A stretch of DNA of 56,584 nt from Paraburkholderia guartelaensis (GTDB lineage: Bacteria; Pseudomonadota; Gammaproteobacteria; Burkholderiales; Burkholderiaceae): contig NZ_SMOD01000039.1 in NCBI RefSeq assembly GCF_004353905.1, positions 1 to 56,584 on the forward strand, given 5' to 3'. This document shows, one piece after another, positions 8,000 to 16,728 of the stretch. The position numbers and the translations under genes were made by a program. The stretch's first letter is position 1, and each line of letters begins with the position of its first letter. Below the pieces are notes generated by a model. It saw only the letters and a list, made by a program, of their open reading frames with translations. It did not search any database and was not told the origin of the DNA.

Positions 8000-8767
8000 C
8001 TACTTCAATGCCCCAGTGAGGAACTTTGCCAGCCTCTCACTTTTTGGACTTCCGAATATCTCGGTTGGCCGGCCGCGCTCTTCCACAAGCCCCTGATGAA
8101 GGAACATCACTTCGCTCGAGACTTCCTTCGCGAACGCCATCTCGTGTGTCACTACCACCATCGTTCGCCCTTCCTTGGCGAGTTCCTTCATGACCGAAAG
8201 CACTTCGCCAACGAGTTCGGGATCGAGTGCAGATGTGGGCTCGTCAAACAACAGTACCTCCGGGTCGACGGCAAGTGCCCTGGCGATCGCGACGCGCTGT
8301 TGCTGCCCACCGGACATGTGTGACGGGTACATATCAGCAACCTTGTCCGGATCCAGCTTCACCTTCCGGAGCACGTCGAGTGCACGTTCATGCGCCTCCT
8401 TGCGCGAACGCTTCTGCACCCTGATCGGTGCCAGCATCAGGTTCTCGATTACTGTCAGATGTGACCAAAGGTTGAAGTGCTGAAAGACCATCGCCAGCCG
8501 CGTACGCATCTTTTCTAGCTGGCCGTGGTTGACCGGCACGATACCGTCGCGTGTTTCTTTCGTCTGCAGTTCCTCACCGTTCAGCCGGATCACGCCGGCA
8601 TTTGGCCGCTCAAGCATGTTGATGCAGCGCAGGAATGTACTCTTCCCTGATCCGCTCGAGCCGATGATGCTGATGACATCGCCCTTCTTGGCATCTAGCG
8701 AAACGCCTTTGAGAACCTCGTGTGGGCCATATCGCTTGTGTACGTTTTCAACCGAAAGTGCATTCAT
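8000..8767 (-). CDS. Polar/basic amino-acid ABC transporter, ATP-binding subunit (HisP/OccP/GlnQ family)
   Basis: A 255-residue ABC ATPase. The Walker A is GSSGSGKST at about residue 36, Q-loop VFQHFNLW, signature MSGGQQQRVAIARAL, Walker B EVLLFDEPTSALDPE and the switch His in VVVTHEMAFA. The insert with NGEELQTKETRDG is typical of HisP/OccP proteins for histidine, arginine, lysine/ornithine or opines. ATG 8767 is chosen because homologues begin MNALSVENV; a longer open frame to 8929 overlaps the permease gene. It is last in a permease-permease-ATPase run downstream of the binding protein, 20 bp after the permease stop. Confidence 0.93.
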   Translation of the reverse strand: MNALSVENVHKRYGPHEVLKGVSLDAKKGDVISIIGSSGSGKSTFLRCINMLERPNAGVIRLNGEELQTKETRDGIVPVNHGQLEKMRTRLAMVFQHFNLWSHLTVIENLMLAPIRVQKRSRKEAHERALDVLRKVKLDPDKVADMYPSHMSGGQQQRVAIARALAVDPEVLLFDEPTSALDPELVGEVLSVMKELAKEGRTMVVVTHEMAFAKEVSSEVMFLHQGLVEERGRPTEIFGSPKSERLAKFLTGALK

Positions 8768-8787
8768 GATCGTTACTCGTGTTCTGA

Positions 8788-9564
8788 TTAATACTGTCGC
8801 GCATCCTGGAATTTGGCCGCGGACGAGCTTGCAGACTTGACCGCAACGCCCTGCGAGCCGCGCGGCCGGACGTGAGCCATGTATCGTTTCTCCAAAGTGC
8901 GGAAGATTCTCAGAATCGCAAATGTGCACAAGCTATAGAGCACGAGCGCGAACAGGTAGGGCTCGAATGGCGCCGCATACTGCATGCTGATTGCGCGTGC
9001 AACGCCCCCCAGGTCGAGCAGCGTAATGCCGGAGGCCAACGCTGTTCCGTGCAGGGTAAAAACAACCTCGTTGCAGTACGCCTGCATCGCACGACGCAGC
9101 GCACTCGGGTAAATGACATATCGAAGACGAGCCCACTTGCTCATCCCGATCGCCACAGCCGCCTCCACCTCCCCGGGCGGCGTAGCCTTGAGCGCGCCAG
9201 CGAAAATTTCGCAGGTGTATGCTGCAGTGTTCAGTCCGAATGCAAGCCATGCGCAGACGTACGCCTCCTGGAGGTAGCTCCAAAGCCAGCTCTCGCGGAT
9301 GAATTCGACTTCAGCAAGTCCGTAGTAGATGACATACATCTGGACGAGGAGTGGACTTCCTCGAAAGATATATGTGAAAAACCAAACGGGTGTTGACAGC
9401 CAACGCGAGTTCGATATGCGCATTACCGCGAGCGGCAGTGCCAGCACAAGCGCGAACGCCAGCGAGATCAAGAGAAGCTGTACGGTCAACCACAAACCCG
9501 CGGTGACTTCGCCGTCTGTCCACAAAAACAGGCGAAGATTGTCCAGAACAATATTGAAGTTCAC
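8788..9564 (-). CDS. Amino-acid ABC transporter permease (HisM/OccM-like)
   Basis: A 258-residue inner-membrane permease of the HisMQ family with about five membrane segments. The DTGAxTxxxIxRGxPxLxxxFxxY-type region appears as FTYIFRGSPLLVQMYVIYYG, and the EAA loop as GALKATPPGEVEAAVAIGMSKW. The start is GTG at 9564, overlapping the previous permease's TGA as GTGA, so translation is coupled. An open frame extends far upstream to 10062 but overlaps the other permease and is not coding. The C-terminal 35 residues are basic and Ser-rich, longer than usual. It forms the heteromeric channel with the neighbouring permease. Confidence 0.92.
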   Translation of the reverse strand: MNFNIVLDNLRLFLWTDGEVTAGLWLTVQLLLISLAFALVLALPLAVMRISNSRWLSTPVWFFTYIFRGSPLLVQMYVIYYGLAEVEFIRESWLWSYLQEAYVCAWLAFGLNTAAYTCEIFAGALKATPPGEVEAAVAIGMSKWARLRYVIYPSALRRAMQAYCNEVVFTLHGTALASGITLLDLGGVARAISMQYAAPFEPYLFALVLYSLCTFAILRIFRTLEKRYMAHVRPRGSQGVAVKSASSSAAKFQDARQY

Positions 9565-10250
9565 AGAATCACCTCTCGAACTCCGAGCGAGAATTTCATG
9601 TTGAGTCGTCGCAGGATCCAGAGCGAGACAGTCGTGAGAGCGAGATAGACCGCACCGGCGATACAGAAGAACAGGAGGATGTGGTGTGTGGCGCGTCCGG
9701 CCGCGGTCGAGAGGAAAACCAACTCGTTCAAACTCACCATGGAAGTGATTGCGGAGGCCTTTACGAGCGCGAGCCAATTGTTGCTCAAACCGGGGATGGC
9801 GAATCGCATCATCTGCGGGTAGAGGATGCGAAAAAGCACCGTTCGCTTGCGCAACCCAAATGCGTAACCGGCTTCGAGTTGGCCAGCCGGTACTGACAGC
9901 ATCGCGCCTCGAAAAGTCTCCGCGACATATCCACCGTAGACCGCCCCGAGAATTATCACGCTCGCCATATAGGAGTCGATGTCGATCGAACGTCCTGGAG
10001 ATACTTTGTTTACTGCATAGTTGAGTGCGGCTTGGCCACCATAATACAAGAACAACAGCCACACAAAGTCGGGCGCACTTCGGGCGAGCGACGTGTACAG
10101 CGACGCGATTGTATTCAGGACGCGATTTGGCGCGGACTTACACATGGCTGCCACGAGCCCCAGAACAACTGCAACAAGCAACGAAACCAATGCGACGTTG
10201 ATCGTTGTCATGGCACCAACAGCAATCGCGTGAGCGTATCCATAAAGCAT
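9561..10250 (-). CDS. Amino-acid ABC transporter permease (HisQ/OccQ-like)
   Basis: A 229-residue HisMQ-family permease. SLYTSLARSAPDFVWLLFLYYGG corresponds to the conserved TYxxxxRGxPxLxxLF region, and MLSVPAGQLEAGYAFGLRK is the EAA loop that docks on the ATPase. ATG 10250 (MLYGYAHAIAVGAM) is chosen because the in-frame extension to 10325 lies in the intergenic space and lacks homology. It follows the binding-protein gene by about 100 bp and overlaps the next permease by 4 bp (GTGA), the classical order of His/Arg/octopine importers. Confidence 0.92.
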   Translation of the reverse strand: MLYGYAHAIAVGAMTTINVALVSLLVAVVLGLVAAMCKSAPNRVLNTIASLYTSLARSAPDFVWLLFLYYGGQAALNYAVNKVSPGRSIDIDSYMASVIILGAVYGGYVAETFRGAMLSVPAGQLEAGYAFGLRKRTVLFRILYPQMMRFAIPGLSNNWLALVKASAITSMVSLNELVFLSTAAGRATHHILLFFCIAGAVYLALTTVSLWILRRLNMKFSLGVREVIL

Positions 10251-10348
10251 CAGACATCTCCACAAACAATGGGGAAGGGAGTCGCCGCAGAATGCGGCAA
10301 CTCTCCCTCCCTCTCCAGCTTTCACACTGGAGTCAAGGACTCGGCGCG

Positions 10349-11134
10349 TCAGGTGCCCGAATAGATATCGAAATTGAAGTAGCGCTTGGCTATGCGATCA
10401 TATTCTCCGCTCGCGCGGATTGCGTTGATGGCACCGTTGAGACGATCGCGGAGCTGAGAATCGTCCTTGCGTACGCCGATCGCGATGCCGGCGCCGAAGT
10501 ACTGTGAGTTTGTGACCGGCTTTCCGGTGAAGGCGAAGCCAGTACCTTGCGGCTGGTTGAGGAAGCCGGTAGCGAGCATCGTGCTATCCGCCATCACGGC
10601 GTCGAGGCGACCGGAAGCGAGATCTGTCAAGGCATCCTCATCTGACGGATAGGTAACGACCTTTGCGCCCGCTGGTGCGAGGACCGCCTTCGCAAACGAT
10701 TCGTGAGGACTCGAACGCTGCATCCCGACTTTCTTGCCCTTCAGCGTCTCCGGTCGGGTGGGATCAAATGAAGAGCCTGAACGGGCGACCATGCGAGACG
10801 CAACGCTGTAGTACTTCTCGGTGAACGAAATCTTCTCTCGGCGCTCCGCTGTGTCGGTCATCGACGACATGATTGCGTCGAATTTGTTGCTCATGAGTGC
10901 CGGAATCATGCCATCCCAATTCTGGACGACCCACTCACACTTCGCCTTGAGCTGAGCGCAAAGTGCATTACCGATATCGACGTCAAAGCCTCTAGGCTTT
11001 CCGTCCGTGCCCATTTCGTTAAACGGAGGAAATGCACCTTCGACTCCCATACGGATCACACCGGTTCCCTGAGCGTGGGCCGTTGTCATCAATACGGATG
11101 CAACAAGTGCCAGCATCGTTGCGGACCTTTTCAT
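10349..11134 (-). CDS. Periplasmic polar/basic amino-acid-binding protein (ABC importer)
   Basis: A 261-residue SBP_bac_3 (HisJ/ArgT-type) protein. MKRSATMLALVASVLMTTAHA is a clear signal peptide cut after AHA. The family's start follows as IRMGVEGAFPPFNEM, then GFDVDIGNALCAQLKAKCEWV, with the FDVDIG motif. The lobe-2 Arg/Asp pocket residues are in MSSMTDTAERREKISFTEKYY. ATG 11134 fits the signal peptide better than upstream alternatives to 11167. It is the first gene of the four-gene importer. The ligand is likely a basic or polar amino acid, consistent with the adjacent ornithine cyclodeaminase and glutamate-semialdehyde dehydrogenase. Confidence 0.93.
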   Translation of the reverse strand: MKRSATMLALVASVLMTTAHAQGTGVIRMGVEGAFPPFNEMGTDGKPRGFDVDIGNALCAQLKAKCEWVVQNWDGMIPALMSNKFDAIMSSMTDTAERREKISFTEKYYSVASRMVARSGSSFDPTRPETLKGKKVGMQRSSPHESFAKAVLAPAGAKVVTYPSDEDALTDLASGRLDAVMADSTMLATGFLNQPQGTGFAFTGKPVTNSQYFGAGIAIGVRKDDSQLRDRLNGAINAIRASGEYDRIAKRYFNFDIYSGT

Positions 11135-11231
11135 CTCTTGTCTCCTAGCTTGCCTCAATATGGACATACAACCAAAATTCGCCTACAAACTACGCTCAAA
11201 GCACTGGTTTTCAGACCTTCTCGCGATCCTT

Positions 11232-11675
11232 CTATCTCCGGTACTGAACTACGGCAGCACGAGTGGCTACAGTCTCGTACAGCCTCTGCGCCCTCTTGTT
11301 CGTTTCGTCCGTCTGCCAGTACGTGCGATAACATTCGCGGACATCTGCTTCCTGGAAGGCCTTTTCAAGAAGCTGACGCGCCACACGCTGCCCTCTTGCG
11401 CCCTCCGATACAAAGACGTCCTCGATCAGGCAATTCCACGTCGCTGCCCAGCTTGAACGATGGAAGAGATAGATCACAAACCCTGTTATCTGACCTGCCC
11501 CGTCCTCGCTGACGGCGCACTGATGATCTCCACCCTGCGTCGTGATCCGATCCCACGTCGCCTCCGTGACTCGCGTCGGAACATCCGTCTGATAAAACTG
11601 TAGATAGGAGTTCCAGAGTGGCAGCCATTGCTCATAGTCCGAACTAACGGCTGCTCGTACAGTTACCTTTTGCAT
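11232..11675 (-). CDS. GNAT-family N-acetyltransferase
   Basis: A 147-residue GNAT protein. The start VTVRAAVSSDYEQWLPLWNSY is the usual first strand and helix. CLIEDVFVSEGARGQRVARQLLEKA is the acetyl-CoA pyrophosphate loop (R/QxxGxG/A-type, here RGQRVA), and TDETNKRAQRLYETVA is the final motif. It lies just upstream of the importer on the same strand and downstream of the aminotransferase. It may acetylate an imported amine or amino acid, which would pair with the deacetylase-like gene nearby (inference). Confidence 0.85.
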   Translation of the reverse strand: MQKVTVRAAVSSDYEQWLPLWNSYLQFYQTDVPTRVTEATWDRITTQGGDHQCAVSEDGAGQITGFVIYLFHRSSWAATWNCLIEDVFVSEGARGQRVARQLLEKAFQEADVRECYRTYWQTDETNKRAQRLYETVATRAAVVQYRR

Positions 11676-11910
11676 ACCTTTGCCTTCGTGCTAACGAGGT
11701 TTTCAGTCCGGTCGTTACTGACGTCTTGCAGCGACGCTCTCAGGCTCACCACCTATTCCCGGGAAATGAGCAGAGAAACCAATGCCTCCGAACAGCAAAA
11801 GGCATGGCTTCTCAGTAAAGTTCCTGACTTGCCGTAGCATCGGCGCAGGAAAGCACCTCGCGAATGTGTTTCAGGCCGCTCATTCGCGTACGGAGCGAGC
11901 GGCGATTGAA

Positions 11911-13026
11911 TTACAGTTGCTCGCGTATGGCGGCCGAGATACCCGCCAGACCCTTTCGGAGTTCATCCTCCGTCGGCCATGCAAAGCCGATGCGCATGTG
12001 CAGCTTTGACATTTCGAACCAGTTTCCGGCGCCGACATACGTATGGTGGTTCTGCAGCAACGACCGATAGAATTCGTCAGCGTCAAAAGTTGACGGCACT
12101 TTCAGGCGCGGGAAGCAAACGACTCCGCCTTGGGGCTCCACCCACTCGACGTAGGGATCCGAGTTGACCCAGTCGCGGGTGATTCCCAAATGACGGAGGT
12201 TCCTCTTGTTGCTCTCGGCCAGCCAGCTATCGCGCTCCTTGAGAACCGCGAGACCGATCGCTTCATCGACCACCGACCCGCAAATACCGATTTGTTCCTT
12301 GGCCGCGAGAAATAGTCGGTAGAGTGCCGGGCTGCGCGTCGTGAGCCAGCCGAGGCGGATACCCGGAGTGCCGTACGCTTTTGACAAGGACGAGACCGAA
12401 ATGAAACGATCGCTGATGGTTGCTGCGGCTGGATACGGCGTACCGTAGGTGAGATCTCGATACGTCTCATCAACAAGCACAAGGCAGTCGTGCTTGTCGG
12501 CGATCGCCTTGAGGCCAACGATTTCGTCCCACGTCATCATCGTGCCAGTCGGATTGTGCGGGCACGTCACGCTGATGTATGCCGTGTTCGGGCGTACTGC
12601 ACGTTCGATTGCTTCGAGGTCCACCTTGAAGCCTTCCTCGAACTTCAGGTCGATGTACGTCGTTTCGCAACCGATCGCGCGCGGCGTCTCGATATTCGTC
12701 GCGTAGTTCGGGCGCACGACGACGAGGTGCGAATCCTTGTCCAGCAGGGACGTGGCGATGATGAACAGGGCACCCGCAGCGCCGTTGCAGATCAGGACGT
12801 CATCAGCCGTGACAGATTGGGCGCCGCTTTGTTTCGCGATAAGCTCTCGAAGCTGCTTGTCGCCGCGATGCTCGCCGTACAGCAGAACGAGATCATCAAG
12901 GTTCTCGACGTTGAAATCGCGGAACTTCCGGTCCGAGATCGAGCTCTCCGACAAGTTGTACTTGATCTTCTCGTAACCCAGTTCTTCCGGCGACTCCTCT
13001 TCGAGGATCATGCGCACGTATTTCAT
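11911..13026 (-). CDS. PLP-dependent aminotransferase, class I/II
   Basis: A 371-residue fold-type I aminotransferase. The PLP lysine is K216 in SVSSLSKAYGTPGIRLGW with Arg224. Asp186 (LVDETYRDL) binds the pyridine nitrogen, Asn158 is in CPHNPTGTM, and the C-terminal substrate-carboxylate Arg is probably in LHMRIGFAW. The N-terminus (MKYVRMILEEESPEEL) resembles those of amino-acid aminotransferases found next to amino-acid transporters rather than the AspC core. ATG 13026 is used. A GC-rich dyad lies about 95 bp upstream. The amino donor is unknown; a basic amino acid is plausible from context. Confidence 0.9.
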   Translation of the reverse strand: MKYVRMILEEESPEELGYEKIKYNLSESSISDRKFRDFNVENLDDLVLLYGEHRGDKQLRELIAKQSGAQSVTADDVLICNGAAGALFIIATSLLDKDSHLVVVRPNYATNIETPRAIGCETTYIDLKFEEGFKVDLEAIERAVRPNTAYISVTCPHNPTGTMMTWDEIVGLKAIADKHDCLVLVDETYRDLTYGTPYPAAATISDRFISVSSLSKAYGTPGIRLGWLTTRSPALYRLFLAAKEQIGICGSVVDEAIGLAVLKERDSWLAESNKRNLRHLGITRDWVNSDPYVEWVEPQGGVVCFPRLKVPSTFDADEFYRSLLQNHHTYVGAGNWFEMSKLHMRIGFAWPTEDELRKGLAGISAAIREQL

Positions 13027-13119
13027 AAAATCTTCCCGTTAGTTTGTGAATCAGACCGATGCCCGCTCTTCGAGCCAACTGCATGGCGTTCGAATAATCT
13101 TTACCGGACAGAATTCTTA

Positions 13120-13143
13120 GCTCCATCCCCCCAAAGGAGGAGC
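13120..13143. promoter_or_regulatory. GC-rich dyad upstream of the aminotransferase gene
   Basis: The outer arms GCTCC/GGAGC enclose ATCC-CCCCAAA-GGA, giving an imperfect 24-bp palindrome about 94 bp upstream of the aminotransferase ATG. It shares CCATCC and CCCAAAGGAGGA with the sites at 3993, 14993 and 24265. It is a probable activator site. Confidence 0.55.
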
Positions 13144-13315
13144 CGAGATCTCAGGTACAGGGTCGAGCAGGACGAGTAAAAGCACCGTTGCGTGGCCTGC
13201 ATCCATGGCACACCAATTCAACGGACGTAAACCTAATGCAGGCTTCAGCGGTACGCCGTGTAAACGCAACTCTTCGCCTGGTGTCCAGCGATGAGACCGG
13301 CAGAACGCAAACGTG

Positions 13316-14926
13316 TTAGCCCTTCATGTGCGGATACCGATAGTCCGTTGCCGGGACGTAGGTCTCCTTGACTGTGCGAGGCGATACCCAACGCAAGAGG
13401 TTGAGAATCGAGCCAGCCTTGTCGTTAGTCCCACTGCGGCGGGCGCCGCCGAAGGGTTGCTGTCCAACGACCGCGCCCGTCGGTTTGTCGTTCACGTAGA
13501 AGTTACCCGCGGCAAATCTAAGACCAGCGCTCGCTTCATTGATCGCTGCCCTGTCGGTCGCGAACACCGCACCGGTGAGCCCGTACGGGGTGGTTTCGTC
13601 GACGAGCTTGAGAATTTCAGGCCACTCTTCATCGCGGTACGCATACACAGACAGGACCGGCCCGAAAATCTCCTCCTGCATCGTGACAAATCGAGGATCA
13701 CGAACCTCAATGACCGTAGGTGACACAAAGTAGCCCTTTCGGGCGTCGCACTGCCCGCCGGCGAGGATGGACGCCTCACCGGAACGCCTGGCCGTGTCGA
13801 TATAGCCATTGATTCGCTCGTATGCACGCTGATCGATTACAGCGCCCATGAAGTTCGAGAGATCCCGCACATCCCCCATCTTCAAAGTCGAAAGATCGTC
13901 GAGGAGTCGCGCCTTGACCTGCGGCCAGAGCGATGCCGGGACATATGCACGCGACGCTGCGCTGCACTTTTGCCCCTGGTATTCGAATGCGCCTCGGAGC
14001 AAGGCGGTGCTCAGGGCGTTCGCGTCTGCCGACGCATGAGCAAGAACGAAGTCCTTTCCGCCCGTTTCACCAACCAGCCGGGGATAGCTTCGATATTTCG
14101 GAAGGTGCTCCGAGACGGAACGCCAGAGGTTGTCGAACACCGCAGTCGAGCCAGTGAAATGGAGGCCCGCAAATGAAGGTGAGCCAAGCGCGACAGACGA
14201 CACCGTCTTCGCGTCCCCTGGGACAAAATTGATGACCCCAGGCGGGAGCCCCGCCGCCTCGAGCAGTTGCAGAACATAGTAGTTGCTGAGCGCGGCGGTG
14301 GCTGCCGGCTTCCATAGCACGGAGTTCCCCATCAGCGCAGGGGCACAGGCCAGGTTGCCGCCGATGGCCGTGAAGTTGAAGGGGGTAACCGCGTAAACGA
14401 AGCCCTCGAGCGGCCGGTACTCCAGAGCGTTTCGCGCACCAGCAGCGGAGATTGGTTGCACCTCCTGCAGCTCTCGCGCAAAATGGACATTCCACCGCAG
14501 GAAATCGATCAGTTCACACGCCGAGTCGATCTCGGCCTGATGCACGGTCTTGCTCTGACCCAGCATTGTCGCGGCGTTCAGTTTGTGACGCCACGGCCCC
14601 GAGAGCAGATCAGCGGCCCGCAGAAACACCGCTGCGCGCTCCTCCAGCGACCAGTTGGACCACTCCAGTTGACTTTCCCGATGCGACTGGATGGCCGCCT
14701 GCACGTTGTCTGTCGATGCCTGCTGCACGTTTGCGAGCAGGTGATGATGATCGTGGGGACATGTTACAGGCAGCCGTTCTCCCCCCCCAATTCGCTTGCC
14801 ATTGACGATAACCGGAATATTTACGACCTCTGCGGCCTGACGCACGAGTTCACTTTCGAGCGCGGCGCGCTCCGGTGAACCCGGAGCATAGGTGAGGATA
14901 GGTTCATTCTGTACGTGCGATACCAT
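13316..14926 (-). CDS. L-glutamate gamma-semialdehyde (1-pyrroline-5-carboxylate) dehydrogenase
   Basis: A 536-residue ALDH of the RocA/PruA P5C dehydrogenase type. Distinguishing features are the long N-terminus, AVTPFNFTAIGGNLACAPALMGN, the catalytic Glu in LVGETGGKDF and the catalytic Cys in YQGQKCSAASRAY. EEIFGPVL and QQPFGGARRSGTNDKAG are the family's C-terminal signatures. It oxidises glutamate-5-semialdehyde to glutamate with NAD+, the last step of ornithine, arginine and proline breakdown. ATG 14926 (MVSHVQNEP) has GGAG 8-9 nt upstream; a TTG five codons upstream is less likely. A GC-rich dyad lies about 70 bp upstream. Confidence 0.95.
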   Translation of the reverse strand: MVSHVQNEPILTYAPGSPERAALESELVRQAAEVVNIPVIVNGKRIGGGERLPVTCPHDHHHLLANVQQASTDNVQAAIQSHRESQLEWSNWSLEERAAVFLRAADLLSGPWRHKLNAATMLGQSKTVHQAEIDSACELIDFLRWNVHFARELQEVQPISAAGARNALEYRPLEGFVYAVTPFNFTAIGGNLACAPALMGNSVLWKPAATAALSNYYVLQLLEAAGLPPGVINFVPGDAKTVSSVALGSPSFAGLHFTGSTAVFDNLWRSVSEHLPKYRSYPRLVGETGGKDFVLAHASADANALSTALLRGAFEYQGQKCSAASRAYVPASLWPQVKARLLDDLSTLKMGDVRDLSNFMGAVIDQRAYERINGYIDTARRSGEASILAGGQCDARKGYFVSPTVIEVRDPRFVTMQEEIFGPVLSVYAYRDEEWPEILKLVDETTPYGLTGAVFATDRAAINEASAGLRFAAGNFYVNDKPTGAVVGQQPFGGARRSGTNDKAGSILNLLRWVSPRTVKETYVPATDYRYPHMKG

Positions 14927-14992
14927 AAGGCTCGTCTCCAATTCTCTGGAAGTTCAAAGGAATTGAAAACGTATCCAATACCAGCGTCTCCA

Positions 14993-15014
14993 GCCATCCT
15001 TCCAAGGGATGAGC
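14993..15014. promoter_or_regulatory. GC-rich dyad upstream of the P5C dehydrogenase gene
   Basis: GCCATCC-TTCCAAG-GGATGAGC has CATCC/GGATG arms, centred about 75 bp upstream of the dehydrogenase ATG. It is the third member of the CCATCC...CCAAGG family and is less symmetric than the copies at 3993 and 13120. Confidence 0.5.
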
Positions 15015-15099
15015 ACGTTGCCGCTGGCGCTTCCACGACAGCACCCGACAGTACAGGAGTGCGATTCAGCTGCAGCGAGCAGAAGGCGCCTCCATTTCC

Positions 15100-15400
15100 A
15101 GTCCGACTTTTGATGCGAATGGACGTTCGTTTTCCTGCACCACGCGTTGAAGTGCGCCCTTCCGGCCTCTCCCGACCAACGTCGCGCGGTGTTCGCCTGC
15201 TACCCGGTAATCCCGTCCGCGTTTTCCGGGCGCTTGCGGCGCCGCCAACATCGCGGCACGCCCGGATGAACGCTTTTGCCGAGAGCGGGGTCGGTCAGCG
15301 GTCTCGCTGCAGACATACCATCGAGTGGCTTACGGCATACCGATTGGAGGCTGGATTTTTTGTCCTCACTTGAGCGATTTCGTGGACAGTTTTTGCAGAT
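15100..15400 (-). pseudogene. Lrp/AsnC-family regulator, decayed copy
   Basis: Broken frames retain pieces of an AsnC gene. RCWRRRKRPENADGITG matches PCWRRRKRLEDEGVITG of the intact regulator at 966-1457, preceded by a scrambled helix-turn-helix (DPALGKSVHP versus KLSLSVTP) and followed by a remnant of the linker before the RAM domain. Several frameshifts and no usable start make it non-functional. It lies divergent from the deacetylase-like gene at 15487, the same arrangement as the intact regulator and the deacetylase fragment at 1.5 kb, and even the upstream ACAGTTT half-site is kept. Confidence 0.7.
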
Positions 15401-15486
15401 TTCCGACTTCCGCGTGCACACAAAGCAAAGCTTTCGCTACCTCCTGCCGATAGACTGTTACGCATGCTCAACGCAATGCGTCAACC

Positions 15487-16521
15487 ATGCTCACCATCTA
15501 CAGTACCGATCATCTCCTGCATCACGGCGTGGAGCTGAAGGACGGGGCCGTCACAAGCTCGTTCGAACAACCGCTGCGTGCGGAAACCGTGCTCGCCCGT
15601 GTCGAGTCATCCCACCTCGGCGACGTCATTTCGCCCCGGTCGTTCGCCACGAGCCAATACTGCAAAGTGCATACTCCACGCTATGTCGCGTTTCAGGAAC
15701 ACGCATGGAGCGAGTGGTTGGAAACCGGACGGACATGTCAGGCTCTGCCGCTCGTCTGGCCAACGCCCGCGATGCCTTCGGCCGCAATGATGCCCTCCTA
15801 CATTGATGGCAAGCTCGGCTTCTTTGCGATGGATGCTGGCGCGCCGATCAACGCCGGCACGTGGACCGCGGTGCGCGGAAGCGCGAATTCGGCGCTGACC
15901 GGCGCGGAAGTGTTGGCAAACGGGGCGCGTGCTGCCTTTGCCTTATGCCGGCCACCGGGCCACCACGCTGGCCGCGAATACATGGGCGGTTATTGTTATT
16001 TAAACAACGCGGCCATTGCCGCGCAGCATGCTATCGAGTGCGGCGCACGACGTGTAGCGATCATCGACGTCGACTTCCATCACGGAAACGGTACGCAGGA
16101 CGTCTTCTATGATCGCCCGGACGTGCTGTTCACGTCGATCCACGGAGAACCGTCTGTGTCTTACCCCTAATTCTCAGGGTATGCCGAGGAACGGGGCACC
16201 GGCGCAGGCGAAGGGTTCAATCTGAACTTGCCCCTGCCGAAAGGCACGGTCTGGAACGGTTACGAGGAAGCCTTGCGCCATGCGTGCTCGGCGATCGCGA
16301 CCCACTCGGCCGATGTGCTCGTCGTCTCACTTGGTGTCGACACCTTCGAGGGCGATCCGATTAGCCACTTTCTGTTGCGCACACAAGACTATCCGCGCAT
16401 CGGCGAAGCGCTCGGCCGTTTGGGCGTCCCGACGCTGTTTGTGATGGAGGGCGGGTATATGGTCGATGAAATCGGCGTCAATGCCGTCAACGTACTGCTC
16501 GGTTTCGAGGGCATATCTTGA
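15487..16521 (+). pseudogene. Acetylpolyamine amidohydrolase / class II HDAC-like deacetylase with in-frame stop
   Basis: The product resembles AphA-type zinc deacetylases. The His pair is in CRPPGHHAG, the zinc ligands in IIDVDFHHGNGTQD and SLGVDTFEGDP, and GGY near the C-terminus (VMEGGYMVDEIGVNAV) carries the catalytic Tyr. The ATG-started frame stops at TAA 16168-16170 after 227 residues. The same frame continues without interruption for 117 more codons to 16521, starting FSGYAEERGTGAGEG. Homologues have Tyr or Phe at the stop, so one C/T-to-A change made it. The truncated product lacks a zinc ligand and the catalytic Tyr. Full length would be 344 residues, normal for the family. Confidence 0.88.
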
Positions 16522-16728
16522 TCGAGCCAGTGCGAACCTGCTCGATGCCGCCACGTTCACGGCATTGAATCCTCACGGCAGCAGCAGTCCAACACGACCA
16601 AGCTCATGTCAACAGCTCCAGATTATCCAAGGGGGACTGGTGACTATGCCCCGTCCCTGCGACCGAAGTTGCCTTGCAGGCCACCAAATCAGGTCCATCT
16701 TGTTTGCACCTTTACATAGGAAGTCCCA

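Noticed and set aside
8788..10062. 424-codon reading of the second permease gene
   Set aside because: The upstream two-fifths overlaps the other permease in a different frame; the GTG at 9564 with the GTGA overlap gives the normal permease length.
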